64,000 nt of DNA from Montifringilla adamsi (lineage: Eukaryota; Chordata; Aves; Passeriformes; Passeridae): assembly GCA_017590115.1 (NCBI GenBank), contig JAGGNK010006448.1, positions 7,674,099-7,738,098 on the forward strand. Direction: 5' to 3'. Shown piece by piece: positions 49,316-62,600 of the stretch. A program made the position numbers and the translations under genes. The number at the start of each line of letters is the position of its first letter. The first letter of the stretch is position 1. The notes under the pieces are model-generated. The model was not told where the DNA came from, ran no database searches, and was given only the letters and a program-made list of their open reading frames with translations.

Positions 49316-52149
49316 AAACACTCTGGCCAAATACATTAATTGTATAGCAACATTGTTTCTTTTGTGGCTTTTAATGCTTTTTGTTGTTTTAGTTAGGTAT
49401 TCCTGTTATTAAACTCCTTTAATTTATAATACAGTTTCAGAAAGAATATAGAGAAAGTAAGATATATTATAATACTAACAATAAAAAGACAAGTCTTCAT
49501 TTTACCTGTTTGATGAAGACTGCTGAAACTATTATTTGAACAAGAAAGCCCTTACTGACACAAGAGGTATGTTAGTGAAATGATGTTGGTTTTGGTTTTT
49601 TTTTTAATAATGAAAATAATTAAAATTTTGTAAAATTCTCAAAAGTCAGAGTGTTTGCTTGCTTTTGGGGCACTGGAAAAAAGTTTACTTTTCTAGAAAA
49701 AGAAAGTTATGTCACTTGATTTTATTCTTTCTGTTAATAAAATTTAGCAGCAATATAGAACTGTTCTGGCTACAGAGTCTGACGCTTCAATTTTTCATTC
49801 ATACACATACGAAAAGAACTAGTTTGCCAAAATATTAATTCGGTTTCTACTTGACCCTAAGCTCCACATATCCTAGGACATGAGAAAAATAGTCACAGCA
49901 GGGGAACTTAGCTCTCAAATGTTAGTAGCTGAAGAGCTTTGCTTCCTGTTATACAACGAGGCATTAAGGGTTTATTAGATAAAAGCAGCAAGACCACGCT
50001 GTTAACAGTATGAGCAAGCAGCTGACAAGTGAACGAATTACAGGCCCTCCTGCATTTAGATTCTATATTTTTTTCTTTCTTTTTTCTTTTGAATCTCTCC
50101 TTTGTCTTGCTGTTTCTGAACAAGCAATCTCAGTAAGAACACCTCAAGATATTAAAATATTTCTTTCTCCTATCAAAGATATGTTTTTCTTTTCAGAAAA
50201 AGTAAGCTGAATCTCTCTTTATTTCCCAGGAGCTTGGGGGCTCTGTTTTTTAATTAGAAGACTTCTTCCATTTTTGGTTTAGACATTTGAACTGAATGTA
50301 ATTTCCATAACTGAAGACTATTTCTCAGTGTATGAACACCTGATAACTGCATGTATGGCATTTCTATGCAGAAAGAGATTTGTCAAAGGAATCACAGCAT
50401 GGACAGTGGATAGTCAAGAAAGTAGGCTGTTTTGATGGTTTTAGTTTGTTAAAAACAGATATCATCTGACTAGTTAGCATTTTTGGGTACTAGTTTATAC
50501 CACAAGAATGATATAAATATCTAAAAAGAAGATGAGAGTGGTAGAAATGGCTGTTACAAGAAAATATTCTTATGGTAAATATGTAAAATCAATTAATATT
50601 TAATTATTAAAATTACCAGTCACATACAGTACAGATCAGTAATTATAACTAATCTATGTAACATCATCACAGCACAATTTTGCTTTTAAAATACTTAACT
50701 CTTCTAAAATGTAGGTAGTCTTAGCATATTGAATTTTGCATAACATTGAAATTAGACATAGATTTTCTTTTATTCAAGCATCAGAGATTAATGAATTAAA
50801 TAAAGATATAAAATGAATAATTGAGCAAATTAATTTGGGTTATTGTTGCAAATAAGCTAACGCTAAGTTTATCAATGATGCTGAGAAAGATACTCAATAG
50901 CAAGAAAAATATGAACTTGCATCAACATAGTTAAAGACCCATTGTCAAATAATTGTGAAAATATTGTGAAAGAAGTTTCACTGTCATATTTGGTTTTTTT
51001 CAGTCTGTCCTCTCTTGTGACTAGGCCTTCTGTTAATTAAAATCCCATTTAGTTTTCTCTATTGTGCATTTTCTATATAGCTTAAACTAATCAGGCTAAG
51101 GTCAGTTTCTTAATAGCTTCTAGAAATGAGGTTGAATGAACACTATATTTCATAATCTTAATCTGCAAAAACTCTTCATTAGCAAAGATCTTCCTGAGCT
51201 AATTTGTTATGGGTTGTTCTCTTTGGCAATTATCTTAACACCTAAATACCTTTAGACCTCTTTGAGTGAATACTCCTTAGCACTTATGTAGACATGTAAC
51301 ACTTGCTTTCCTTTGATTTAGTGAATCTTACTCAGACTAATAGAATTATTGCAATTTCTTTTTAATATCACCTTGTAAGACTTGATCAGCTCTTCATAAA
51401 TATTTGTAGTAGTTAGTTTTTTCTTCAGTTTTCTTCTGACAGCATCACTTCTACTGCTTTTTGATCACAACAGAGAACATTTCCATTATTCCTTCTTAAT
51501 GGTAACTGATTTCTTTTGCTCATCCTTGATTATATATCCAAGGGATACAGGGTATTTAGTTCCTTGTTGTCTTCCCCTCTGTTTTACATTTGATGTCTTC
51601 TCATCCTGTGTCTATTTATTTAGATGTTAATGGTATGCAGATATATTCAAAAATACTATCAAACACTATTTTTCAGTTAATTTGTTCATTTTTCCCTATA
51701 TCCTGAAATCATTGTATGTTCATTGATATATCCTGTATCACGGTATGTTCATTGACTCAAATAACTGTCTACTGCTATTCAGTATCCAGATTCCAAACTG
51801 GGAGACACTAGAGGATCCAAAACTAAATGAAAATATAAATAAAATCAAACTCAAAATTGTGGGGAGTTTCTTCTTTTTCTTCTGTAAGTGAGATCAGGAC
51901 AGGAACACTGTAGGTGCTGCAGAATAATCTGAAAAATAAACATCAAGGTATAGCAGAAGGTACTATGGCTAAGCAGATAAGAAATTATTTTGTCAGTCTC
52001 ATAAGAAAGAAATACTTTAAAATTAAACTAATTTTTTTAAAGTATCTATATTCATAGTTTTTGCTACAGAAAATATTTCTTTACTTAGGAAAACATTTTT
52101 AAGACAAAGGCAGTAAATGGCAGCCTAGGTGATATTTTGGTAAGATTAT
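49316..52149. other. AT-rich noncoding stretch
   Basis: Nothing recognised: no exon, no repeat family, and only short AT-driven open frames. Confidence 0.55.
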
Positions 52150-52990
52150 GAGAATGGATGGGACAAGGGAGCAGAACAGACAAGCAGATCTTTAAGGATG
52201 TCTTCCAGAAAGCACAAGATTTGGCAATCTCCAGAAACAAGAAATCAGAAGAGAAAATAAGAGACAGCCATGGCTGAGTAGTAAAATGCTGGTTACACTA
52301 AAGGGAAAGAAACTAATGTGCAGGCAGTGGAAACAAGGACAAATAACTTCTGAAGAGTATAGAGATGAAGTACAGTTGTGTAGAGATGGGATAAGGAAGG
52401 CCAAGGTGAAGCTGAAACTGAACTTGGCAAGGGATACAAAGAATAACAAAAAGGCTTCCACGAACATGTAATCAGAAAAGGAAGATCAAAGGAGGTATAC
52501 CTCCTGATAAAAAATTGTGGTAAACTAGTAACATATGAGGAGATGGTGGAGGTACCCAGCAACTTTTTTTGCCTCAGTCTTCAGTGGCAACCTCTCTTCC
52601 CATACCTATTAAGTAGATGGACAGCAGCATGGGAATTGCAGGAGCAAAGTTCCTGCCACAGGAGGAAGAGAAGTCAGAGAAGATCAGGCTTGTGACCACA
52701 TGAGGGACCTGAATGTACATAATGATTAAATGAGTCAACTAAATTCCCCTGAGTCTAGTGGGAATTGTCTTATGTAGTTGTCAAGGCACTCTCCACAATA
52801 ATTGACAATTCATGGTAAAGGTAAAGGTAAAGTCCCAGGTGATTAGAAAAGGGGAAACATTGTACCCATCTTTAAAAAAAGATAGAAAGGAGGACCCTAG
52901 GAGCTACCCACCTGTCAGTCTCACCTTTGTGCCTGAAGATCATGGAACTTACCAAAAAGATATTTTATACCAATATGAAGTCATACCCAC
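52150..52990 (+). mobile_element. CR1 LINE internal fragment (endonuclease-RT linker to RT start)
   Basis: The plus strand encodes, in broken frames, the CR1 ORF2 linker and the start of the reverse transcriptase. An open frame at 52286-52471 contains EEYRDEVQLCRDGIRKAK and LNLARDTKNNKKA. The following bases encode a FASVFSGNLSSHT-like block (about 52565-52605), and another frame at 52812-53039 contains RKGETLYPSLKKDRKEDP and PPVSLT. The order matches CR1 ORF2 upstream of the RT fingers. Stops and frameshifts separate the blocks, so it is inactive. Unusually, neither the CR1 3' end nor the remaining RT follows; similarity stops where an LTR begins near 53030. Confidence 0.9.
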
Positions 52991-53029
52991 CAATAAAAAG
53001 GTAAGGGGAAGGAGGTGGGGAGCAGACAT

Positions 53030-53288
53030 TCATTATTAAGGCTTTTGTCTTGAGAAGAAATGACTACATGTACTGAGGCCCTACTTTCCAGGAAATGGCT
53101 GGATGTTGTCTTGTGATGGGAAATAGATAATAAATTTTTTGTATGTTTTACTTTTTTCCCATGTTTATGTATTTGACTGCCTGTATCTCAATCCATGTTG
53201 GTTTTTTTTTTTTAATCCCCCAAGCATGCTGAGGAATGAAAGAGCTGCATGGTGGGCACCTGCTACCAGCCAAGCTCAATCCAACACA
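53030..53288 (+). mobile_element. Solitary LTR 3' part, second avian ERV family
   Basis: In order: GGCTTTTGTCTTGAGAAG, TACTGAGGCCCTACTTTCCA, GGAAATGGCTGGATG, GATGGGAAATAG, the polyadenylation signal AATAAA at 53129-53134, CTGTATCTCAATCCATG, a T12 block, GCATGGTGGGCACCTGC and an end (CAAGCTCAATCCAACACA) close to the family's CAAGGTCAACCCACCACA terminus. It is related to the 16.84-17.08 kb LTR in its middle part. An 89-codon open frame at 53139-53408 crosses the LTR end and is incidental. Confidence 0.8.
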
Positions 53289-56107
53289 TTTAGTCACCTT
53301 TTATTTAATGCAGAGGGTGCCTTTGACCTCTTCCTGAGATATCTGTCAGCATACCCAGCCCTCTGTGCTACATGGGAGTTCTGGGCATGGACAAAGACTT
53401 GTCTTTGATTTGCTCCCTGTAAGTGTTCCACGACTCAACTCTTAGCCATGTTCTTAGTGTTAATGCTACCCACACCTTTCCTACCCATAAAAATATCAGC
53501 TAAAATCTTCCACCACCATTTGAGCTTTGGGCAGACATCAGACACTGAAATTGTAGCTGGTGTAAATAAACACTTGGCAATGCTATACAGCTAAGAACAA
53601 GGAGCTGTAACAAGTGGGTTTAAAAAATTGAAATGGTAGTCTTTCTCAGTAATATATACATAGAAATCTATGTTTTTATATTTTTCTTCAATAATTTAAA
53701 GTGCATTGTAATGTACAAATGGAAATCTCCCAATTTTTTAGCAGATAAATGAAAGAATCTTTCTATTACAGTAATTGAAAATAAGCAAGTGTTTTTCAGA
53801 ATCTGCTCATTTTAGAGTGGAGTACCTGCTTCTTGTCCCTAGTTCTGTCTTCTCATGGTGGTAGAAAAGAAAACAAAAATTTAAAAATCAATGCCAAAAA
53901 ATGATTAAATATTACTAAAAGTCATGCATTCAATGTCATCAAAACTGTGTTGTATTGATATCTCAAGCAGTTAACAATTCTAGTCTCAAAGACAATTGCA
54001 TGCATTTTTTATGGTATTTCTCTTAGCTAGGTTTCATACTCTTTAAACTTTGGGGTAGAAGAAAATCACCTATGTGTGTCGACATGTAAGATGAAGTGAC
54101 TTCATAAGGACAGCAACAAAAGTGGTTCAATTTCTTTGTTCTTGTAGTGGGGTAGAAAAATTATAAGAGGAGACGAATACTCCTTTCTCAGGGAGTGAGA
54201 TCAATTTCACTTCCTGGCAGTTTCTAAATTATGTTTGCCAATTGTGACTGAAATTATGGAGACAGATGATTGCTGGTCTCAACCTTTCATTATTCCAAGG
54301 CCACTGAGTGAAGTTGTGCAGTTCTTTTAGGCTTTCCTGCTTTGTTTCAATTTACAGGATCTCAGGTTTCATTTCTCAAAGACTGGAATGGAGAAAAGTG
54401 TTTCTGAAATCTTTTGTATACACAGGGTTAGCACAATAGAGATCTTGGTTTTCTCTTGTATCTTCCCTTTTCTTCTATTTCTTTTGAAAGTACAATAATA
54501 AATGTTCTATGGAAGACATGATCGGGAGGAAGATCCATGTTTTTCATAGACTGAAACTTGATATTTCATTGTCTTTACTAAATCATTCATGCCAAGTATA
54601 CGTGCTATTAGCTATAACAGAGTAGACCTAAGTTGGATTACTTCTATTTGTGCTTCCTTTTCAGTGATCAGTTTAAATTTTAAACTGTTCTCAAAAAGGA
54701 AATTTTCTCAAATTCAATGTTGAATTTTAAATTTAGATTTTTATTCTATAAACAATCTTATTAAGAGAAACATATATGATTCAAAAAGTCTCTCCTGTAA
54801 AGTTCTTTATAAAAGACACTTACATAGTTCTAGACAGACAGCTAGAAAATCCCAAAATTTTTCAGCCTCTCATCAAATTTCATAACCTTTTTGTTACAGT
54901 GTATCCCCTTGAAAGGGAAATGTAGAAAAGTTGTAAGAACATTAAAACAAGACATCCACTACCAAATAAACACAATGAGGTCAACACAAGGAAGTTGCTA
55001 CAATTTCTGGGAAAAAAAAATGGGAAAAGAAAAGATAAACAGGAAGCTTTTTTATTATTACGATTTTTTTTTAATTTTTATTTTTTAGAAATGCAAATAT
55101 ACAGTAAAGTCATTATTCTTAGGCAACTAGAAATTTTCACTAGTTTTGGTCTTTGTACCAAAAGCAGTATATACTTCAGTTTTAGTTTGCACCAGAAATG
55201 CTTAAGGGGCCTTCCAAGTATGGAAAGATGAAGTCACTCTTCTACTTTCCAAATGAAAATTAGCCTTGTTTAATCATCAAATAGGGAGGACTAAAAGAGC
55301 TGCCTAAGTTAAATGGGAAATCTGTGATGATGAATTCTGGTCATCTCATTCAAATTTTAGCCTGGAAGAGAGCAGAGTGGGTCTATTATAGGTGTTACTG
55401 TAAAACACTACAAATTAATTCACAGGAAATTAGCTCAATGTATGCACAGAAGTATTCAAGTACTGATTTTTTTTTCCTAAATACTCTGTTTAAATAGCAA
55501 ATAAATTTTATTTGTAAATATAGTAATTTTTAATTAGTTGTTTAACTGCCACTACATACTCCAGATCTTAAAAGAAAGGAGAAGCTATTATGTTGATGGA
55601 GAAATATGTAATAGTCCAAGAAAAAATACTGCAGGAATGCATACAGATATTACAGAAGGTTAGTTTTTTTGCGAACTATTGTTAGTATTCTTTAAATTCA
55701 GAAAATCAGTTTCAAAAATCAAAATGATGGGAAAAAACCCCAGTTCACAGAGTTAAACTTGAGTGCATTGACTTAAATCCTAGCTCATCAAAACGAGAAG
55801 ACAACTTTAGCCATATACAGCTCTATAAGGAAGCCCATCAGAGAGGGACTAATGGCCAAATCTGCTCTGTTTACAGCAGAGATTTGTAAAGCTTGGTCTG
55901 CTGCTATCAGCAGGAGCAATAGTGCTTGGGATATTAGGTACTGCTGGAAAAGAAAAGCACAGAGAAAGACAGTAAGAGCTGCCAGTCTTCTGGTATATAT
56001 TCTACATTTTATTGTCTGAATTTTAGATTCCTCATCCCTATTACAAGCTTTATTCTAGTCCTCTTTCCTTGGGACACCTACTGATACATGTAGGGTTATG
56101 TATAGGC

Positions 56108-56237
56108 ATTTCTTTTCTTGTTTGGGTATTTTTTGTGTGGTTTTTTTGTGTATTTTTTTGGGGTTTTTTTGTCAGTTTTTTTTTATTATTATTATTATTT
56201 GTTTGGTTTTTTCCTTTCCTTTTTTTTTTTTTCTTTG
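56108..56237. repeat. T-rich G/T tract with (ATT)n and T-runs
   Basis: Plus-strand TTTTTTGGGG and GTGTGG strings, an ATT repeat (about 56184-56199) and a terminal T-run to about 56232. It generates artefactual Phe/Tyr-rich open frames. Confidence 0.9.
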
Positions 56238-58072
56238 TCACTGCTGAGAATCATTGCTCTTGCTCTCTTGCAGAGAGAATTTGTCTATTGCAGAGATGAA
56301 ACAATCTGTCTTAGGGCTAACAGTCGCAAAAGGACATGGTGGTTGAAAATAATGAGCATGAAGGAAGAAGAGTATAAACAATCCAACTCCCTGCAAATGT
56401 GTCCTGAGTCATCCCTTCCTGGGACAGCCAGTGAACAAAGCAGAACACCAAGGAGACATAAGGAAGTCTTGGAGATTTGTGTTTTTCACGTGTTCCTCAG
56501 GAAATATTTTTCTCAGTTATAAATGAGTGGTAGATTTTGCTTGTCTGAGGGCAAAAAATTACAGAAAATGAATGTAACGAGACTGTGGTGAGATATATTG
56601 GGGGTCATGAAAATAAAAATTAAGTGAATATATTTTGCTTGTCATTACTAGGAAGAATAGAGAAAATTCTTTTCTAGATGTCTCCCAGTTTAATCCCTGT
56701 TCACAGTTGTGTTCACTATTTTGAATTAAGATGACTATACTAATAATACAAATATTGATCATCTCTTATTTTTAGAAAAAAATTAATATATGTTATGCAA
56801 TAAATGTGTCTCACACAGATAAGTTTACAATAAAAATTTATTGATTTGGCATTTCCCAGGTTGTGTGTTGTTTATATGTTCTACAGTGTTTACTTCCAAT
56901 CACAAAAATCTACTAAAATAAAAATGGAAATAAAAGTGTATAAATTCCCACTTACACCAGTTATCTATTTAACTGATTTGGCAATACTGAGATGGCAATT
57001 TTATTACTGTTATATTTATATAGACTTAAAGGTGTTTTCATGCTGCCATGGCAATCTAACAAGTCCATAGTTTATATAAAGGAATTGGCCTGGTAGATAT
57101 ACTCCACATAAATAATTGCTAGTATCTCCTGTTAAAGAGACCAAAGTACATTTATCCTGAAGTTAAGTAGGATGATGATAACTCACAATGGAAGAAAATA
57201 TGCCCCCTTTGTGATTTTTTTAATAAACTTTATGTTATTATTTGATAAATTAATTTTAAATCCTCAAATGCATACTAAATTCAAGTGAACTTTATTTAAA
57301 ATCTATACATAGCATTTTCATGATGAATGTTATGTATATGAAAACATAAAGTCTCTCCTGAAGAGCTTTATTATCAGATAAAATTAGATCTGAAATGTGT
57401 ATTTGAAAAATCTTAATTTATAACATAAAGTAGCTTTTAAGTTGTACTTGCACACAGACAGACTTTATAGAAACTTGAGGAACAGTAGCTGGTTTTGTCC
57501 TTACATAATCATCCAGCCCAATCAGTTAGACTCCTGTTGTAACACAAAACAGATGCTTAATTCAAACACTCTCTTGCTTCTGATGCCTCATTCTTGTTTT
57601 ACCTCAAGAAGACCCTTCTATCTTTCTCCTTTCTCATAATCTTGTGCAAATTGTATTACGATGAAGTCACAATAATCTTAAAGAATAGTTGCACTTGAGT
57701 TGTTTTCAGTTAGTACATTCAGTGCTTTTAAATGTTTTTTATTGAACGCATGAAAAATCCAGAAATTAATCGCAGTGGAAGCCTATCACCAGTAGCTCTG
57801 GTTTGACTTAGAGCTGAACAGGTATTCATGGGATCATCAGCTGCCACATCTTCAGCACTGCTTCTGCTGGTTGCAGTTTAGTTTTGGTCTTTAAATAGTC
57901 CCCTTAGAAATTCATGCTGTTGTCAGCTAAAAGAACCAAATCAATCAATAAAACAAGCAAACAAAATGCCACAGCTTTCATCATCTGGCTATTTGATTTT
58001 TAAAATATTATCACCAGAAGACATCCACTTTTGTGATTTTTTTTCACAGTTTCACAAATGAGGTTTGCCTGT

Positions 58073-58073
<1 letters not shown>

Positions 58074-58101
<28 letters not shown>
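58074..58101. repeat. T28 homopolymer
   Basis: Twenty-eight consecutive T. Confidence 0.95.
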
Positions 58102-58106
<5 letters not shown>

Positions 58107-58748
58107 GATATGGCTATGATTTTCTGTGTTGAAAATTTCTGAATCATTAAAATGAAAACTAATATTGCTTCAGACAAAGTTTCATGAACTCTGGAAGTTT
58201 TCAGAATGAAGAGAAACAAATATTTAGGCTTTGTGGAATTTTACTGGAAGAAATTTAACAATCATATCTACCTCCAGGGTAGATTTACCCTTAAGACCTC
58301 AGAACAAGAATAAACAGTAATGGAATATAATATTTTTTTAAAGATACTTTTCCTCTAATGTGACTTCTATTAGCACACTAAACAAACTTTGCAGTAACTT
58401 CCCTTCCGTTCCTTCCATCTATTTTTTATTGTAAAAAGAGTTATGTTTAGTGGCATTTATAGACAATGCAAAATTTAAAAAAAAAGCCAAACAGTTTTAG
58501 GGCACAATTCATTTTAGGTATTCAACATCCTGAGCATGCCCATTTTAGGAACTATGAGGTATCCCATACAGACTCCAGATGCACTCCAGTTTGTGTGTCT
58601 CAGGGGTCCTTTTCATGCCCACCAGTCCTGCCTGTATATTCACACTCTAAGTAAGACAATGCAGTCTAACTCTGAATTACATATGAGTATTTGTAATTAT
58701 ATGTTCTTATTCATAACTAGATAGGTTATCGGGGCACCTCACTGGGAT

Positions 58749-58770
58749 GGTGAGCATACTCGTGCTCACC
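58749..58770. repeat. Perfect inverted repeat (8-bp arms, GC-containing)
   Basis: GGTGAGCA, loop TACTCG, TGCTCACC. It lies in a slightly GC-richer patch (58725-58800). Confidence 0.85.
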
Positions 58771-59610
58771 CTAAAGATCACTGTATCCTTGATATCTGTT
58801 ATCTGCAGTAACCAATGAACAATTGCTTTGTACTTGCAACTTCAGCACATTCTACTGGCTTGTAACTCTTTGTGCTTGGCTAAAAATGTTCCAACTAAAC
58901 TAAGAATGGTCTGTAACAAAACACATTATGTCTTCTCAAAAACCATAGGATATTCATTTTGGCTTTAATCTACCTTTGTAAATGAGTTCAGCTATCCCAT
59001 GAGTCCTGCAGTGCCTGCCAGTGCTCTGTGGGTGTCCCAGATGGCATAATAAAATATCAGTAAAAATCACTAAAACATTTACATTTTAAAAATAATCCTA
59101 AATTCTGCATCTGGGCTACTAATTCTAACATACTTTTGTCCTCAAATGAAAAAGTTATCACAAGTGTATTACTCACATCCTCTTAAGGGGAGTTATATAA
59201 AAGAGAGAAGAATCACCCTTTATATAATTATCTGTTTAATTAATTTTTAACATGTGCATGTTTATGAAGTCACCTGAAGAAGTCTAGCTCAGGCTTAGAC
59301 ATCTAGGAATTGATTATACAGTAATGCTTTGCAAAACCATTGTGATTTCATAGCCATGTTGTTTTAATTATAAATATAAACATTACAATTAAAGTAAATA
59401 AACATGAAAAAGAAGGAATATGTTGTGTGGCTTTTCTCCCTTAAAAAGAAGAGAAAGTTCTTTTAATAATTTAACAAATGCACCTATAATTTGCCAATTG
59501 CTAGCAAACATGAGAAAAGTCTTTACAACCTTTTCTGATAGGAATATTAAGTTTTCTCATGTAGAAAATTCCCAAATTATTTCTAATGTGTCGCTGCCGC
59601 ACCAAGGGTA

Positions 59611-59664
59611 TTGAATGATCTTTACAGTTGCTTCCAACCTAGACCATTCAGATTCTTATATTCC
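59611..59664 (+). mobile_element. CR1 LINE 3' tip
   Basis: TTGAATGATCTTTACAGTTG followed by CTTCCAACCTAGACCATTCA and GATTCTTATATTCC matches the extreme 3' end of CR1 (TGATCTTTAAGGTCCCTTCC, then AACCCAAACCATTCTATGAT). Only about 50 bp are present, consistent with severe 5' truncation on insertion. Confidence 0.75.
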
Positions 59665-62600
59665 TTTTAGCAAGTGAATTCCTCCAGCTCTGAATTTGCT
59701 ATAGCACTATCTCTTGAAGAGTTTCAGATCTCATTAGAAATCAGCAGACTCTTGAGACATGTTAGCATCTCACAAACATTATAAACAATGCCTTTTCAAT
59801 CTTTATTGAAGTTGTGTTCCCTGATAATGCTTGTGCACTGAGATAGATTAAGAATATAAAAGGGAGAAAAACATTTGAATACATAGTCTTTATAAACAAG
59901 TTCTTTCAAAATGCTTTGCAACAATGAGTAAAACTTCTCTCCTTTTTTCTTTCATTTAAAATAAGTAAATCTCCAAACAATCTTCACTGATAGATAAAAA
60001 AATATGAAAAGAAGGTTAACTTTTAATGAATAATATTTTATAATAACATTTGTACACGTCATTGAAATATGCTAGCATAGAACTTTACCTCCAAGAACTG
60101 ACAGAAATTTTAAAATTTTAGCAAGGAATCCTGAATATTTTTCAGCCCTTCATAATGTTGATCTTGGCCCATTCAAGAGGATCAGCTTGGATCAAAATTT
60201 CGCCTCTTTACCAGAAAGAAAGCACCACCATTATTTCAACATGACAGAAGAACTGGATACTAAAGAAAGAAAGAAAAATCTGCAATGGTCCTACTATGTT
60301 ATAGCAGCAGGGAAATTTCAACACATTGCTGGATGGTAGATGGCCTCTGGAGGCAAGATCTTCAGCTTAAACAATGATCACGTTTATTTACTCACCTCGC
60401 CAGAGCACAATACTTATTATAACAGTAGGATATGGTTGGGTTTTTTCCCCATAGCATTAAAAAAAAAATGCTTAAGGCTTCATGGAATGTTGAAAAACGT
60501 GTGTTGTGTTTGTGCTGCTGTGCCCTCAGGTAGTGTGAAAGGACATGCAAACCCAGCTGCACAGCCTGAAGCTGGCCTCTGGTGTAAGGTGTTAGAACTG
60601 TGACCTCTGTATGGCCGGCAATCCCACCGGCAAAAAGGGCTAGTGGAAGCAAGAGAGCAAGGGGCAGTTAGAGTTAATGTTAGAGATTATTTTAAAAGAT
60701 CTGTTTAAGCTTCTGAACAGACCATATTGTGGGAAAGACGTGAGCTAGCTAAGACCTGGGCGAATGAAAAAGCTTTTTATACTGACTGACAAAGGTAACG
60801 TGCTGGTAATCAATACCCAGGAGGAAAGACAGCTCAGAAATGGAAAGGTGTGTTGCAGTTGTCAAAGAGACAAATGTAGGTTTCATCACTGTACAGCAGA
60901 GGGTGAATGGGCTTGAAACAAAGAGGGAGAGGTATTCTAAATCGTAATTAAAATTCCAAAAACTTTAGGCTTATCTCTAGACAGAATATTTCAGACATAA
61001 GAAGACTTCAAGGTAAAAAAATATGTGAGCAAATAAAGATATTTCTTGAATTCTCTAAAAGTATAGCCTTCTGCTACAACATGATAAAACACTGGGAAAA
61101 AATTATCCATGTTTTTTCAATTACTTATAAATATAATTCTTTTTGTTAGAAATCATCCAACATCTCATACCTAATGCTTCTTCCAGTTCATCAAATATAT
61201 TTCTAATCTGGTTCATCCACACACCTTTTCATTGTGGACAGCATAGGAGTTGCCTTTGCTAGGTAAACAAAAAGAACTGAGGATTTATATTGAGCTTATG
61301 TCAGCTATCATATTTATACATTGAATATCATAAGAGATGATTGACAGGAATGATTCTGTAGTATCCTTTGTTATGTCACCAAGAAAAGGAGAAAAGCAAT
61401 TGTGCAGTAAATCTGTACTTTCCCCTGCGCAAAGTACCATGAGATGGATGGTAGATGGTGACAACAGCTTTCAACAGGTCTCACAAAACTAATACAGACA
61501 TTTAGAGGCAGAATGTTGCCTAGGATACACTGCCATTCTTCCACTGCAGTCTGTTGACCTCTGACATTTAGACAAGTTGAGGTTTTGCTCCTTCAGATTA
61601 ATGTATGTTTACAAGATCTTTAAAAATTAACAACCCTTAACTATATAAAACATTTTCTCTGAAATTTAAATTACAATTAAAATGTTTATCACTTATAGCC
61701 AGCAATTTAACAAGTTTTTCCTTCTCTTTTTGTTTTATGGGCTTTGTGGTGATTTCTTTCTGTAGAATTTCAGTACTGTGAAGTGCCATATCCAATAAAT
61801 TTTAAAAAGAAAATCCATGTAGAATCGCCCCATGTAGAAAAACAAAAAAAATTTAGAATTATAAATTAAATATCACATTGTCATTACCTATTTTAAAATA
61901 ACATAAACGCTCTCATTCTGTGTTCCTTTGCTGTTATAAAATGAATAAATGAGATTTGAACATTGACTTTTTCATGAGTTTTAGCATAGAAAAAAATACC
62001 ATATCCTAAACCAGGGCATCAGGTAATTCTAATACGGAAGTCATTAAATGTCTGAAAACAACATTTTATTATCCATTATTCTATTTTTTCTTAAAAATAG
62101 TGAAAAGGTAAAGAACTAGTGATAGTACTTATTGATTGTTTTTCTGCTGTCTCATTTATGGATATTTACCTGAATTTTTACATGTTTCAGGAAAACACCA
62201 TGCCATGACACATTTATGATTCATAATCTTGGCTCTCATAGGCCAATTTAGGAGTTCAAATTAGCCTAAACTAGCTAATTTAGGACCTAATTTCATTTAA
62301 ACATAGCATTAATGAAAAGACAGACACCTTTAGACAGTGACTCAGAAGTGTTAAGCATTACTTCAGCTCTAAATTACCCTTCAGTCATCAATGATTGCAT
62401 TCATAGCTTCGTGCCCATTTTAAACTTCCTACTCCCTAGTTCTGGCATTTCAGGTAATGTAAATTCGGAGAAATTAATGCTGTAGTTTAAAGTCATTGTA
62501 CGTCAATGCATCTGGGCTTATATTCTATGGAAATTCAAATATCAGAGGACGTGGAATGCTTAGGTCTCACTTAACAATGAAGATGTGAGCTGCTCCATTC

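Larger units (their letters stand above)
53289..59605. other. AT-rich noncoding stretch
   Basis: No gene or recognised transposon was seen. It contains a long G/T and T-rich tract with (ATT)n (56108-56237), a T28 run (58074-58101) and a perfect hairpin (58749-58770). A 134-codon frame at 56118-56522 starts inside the T-rich tract. Its latter half is not low-complexity but has no domain I recognise. Confidence 0.5.

Noticed and set aside
56118..56522. Longest open frame (134 codons, plus), with a good polypyrimidine-AG acceptor-like site near 56272
   Set aside because: The first third is translated from the T-rich low-complexity tract. The rest has no recognisable domain and no matching donor or neighbouring exon could be identified. 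An isolated noncoding or terminal exon cannot be excluded without RNA data.
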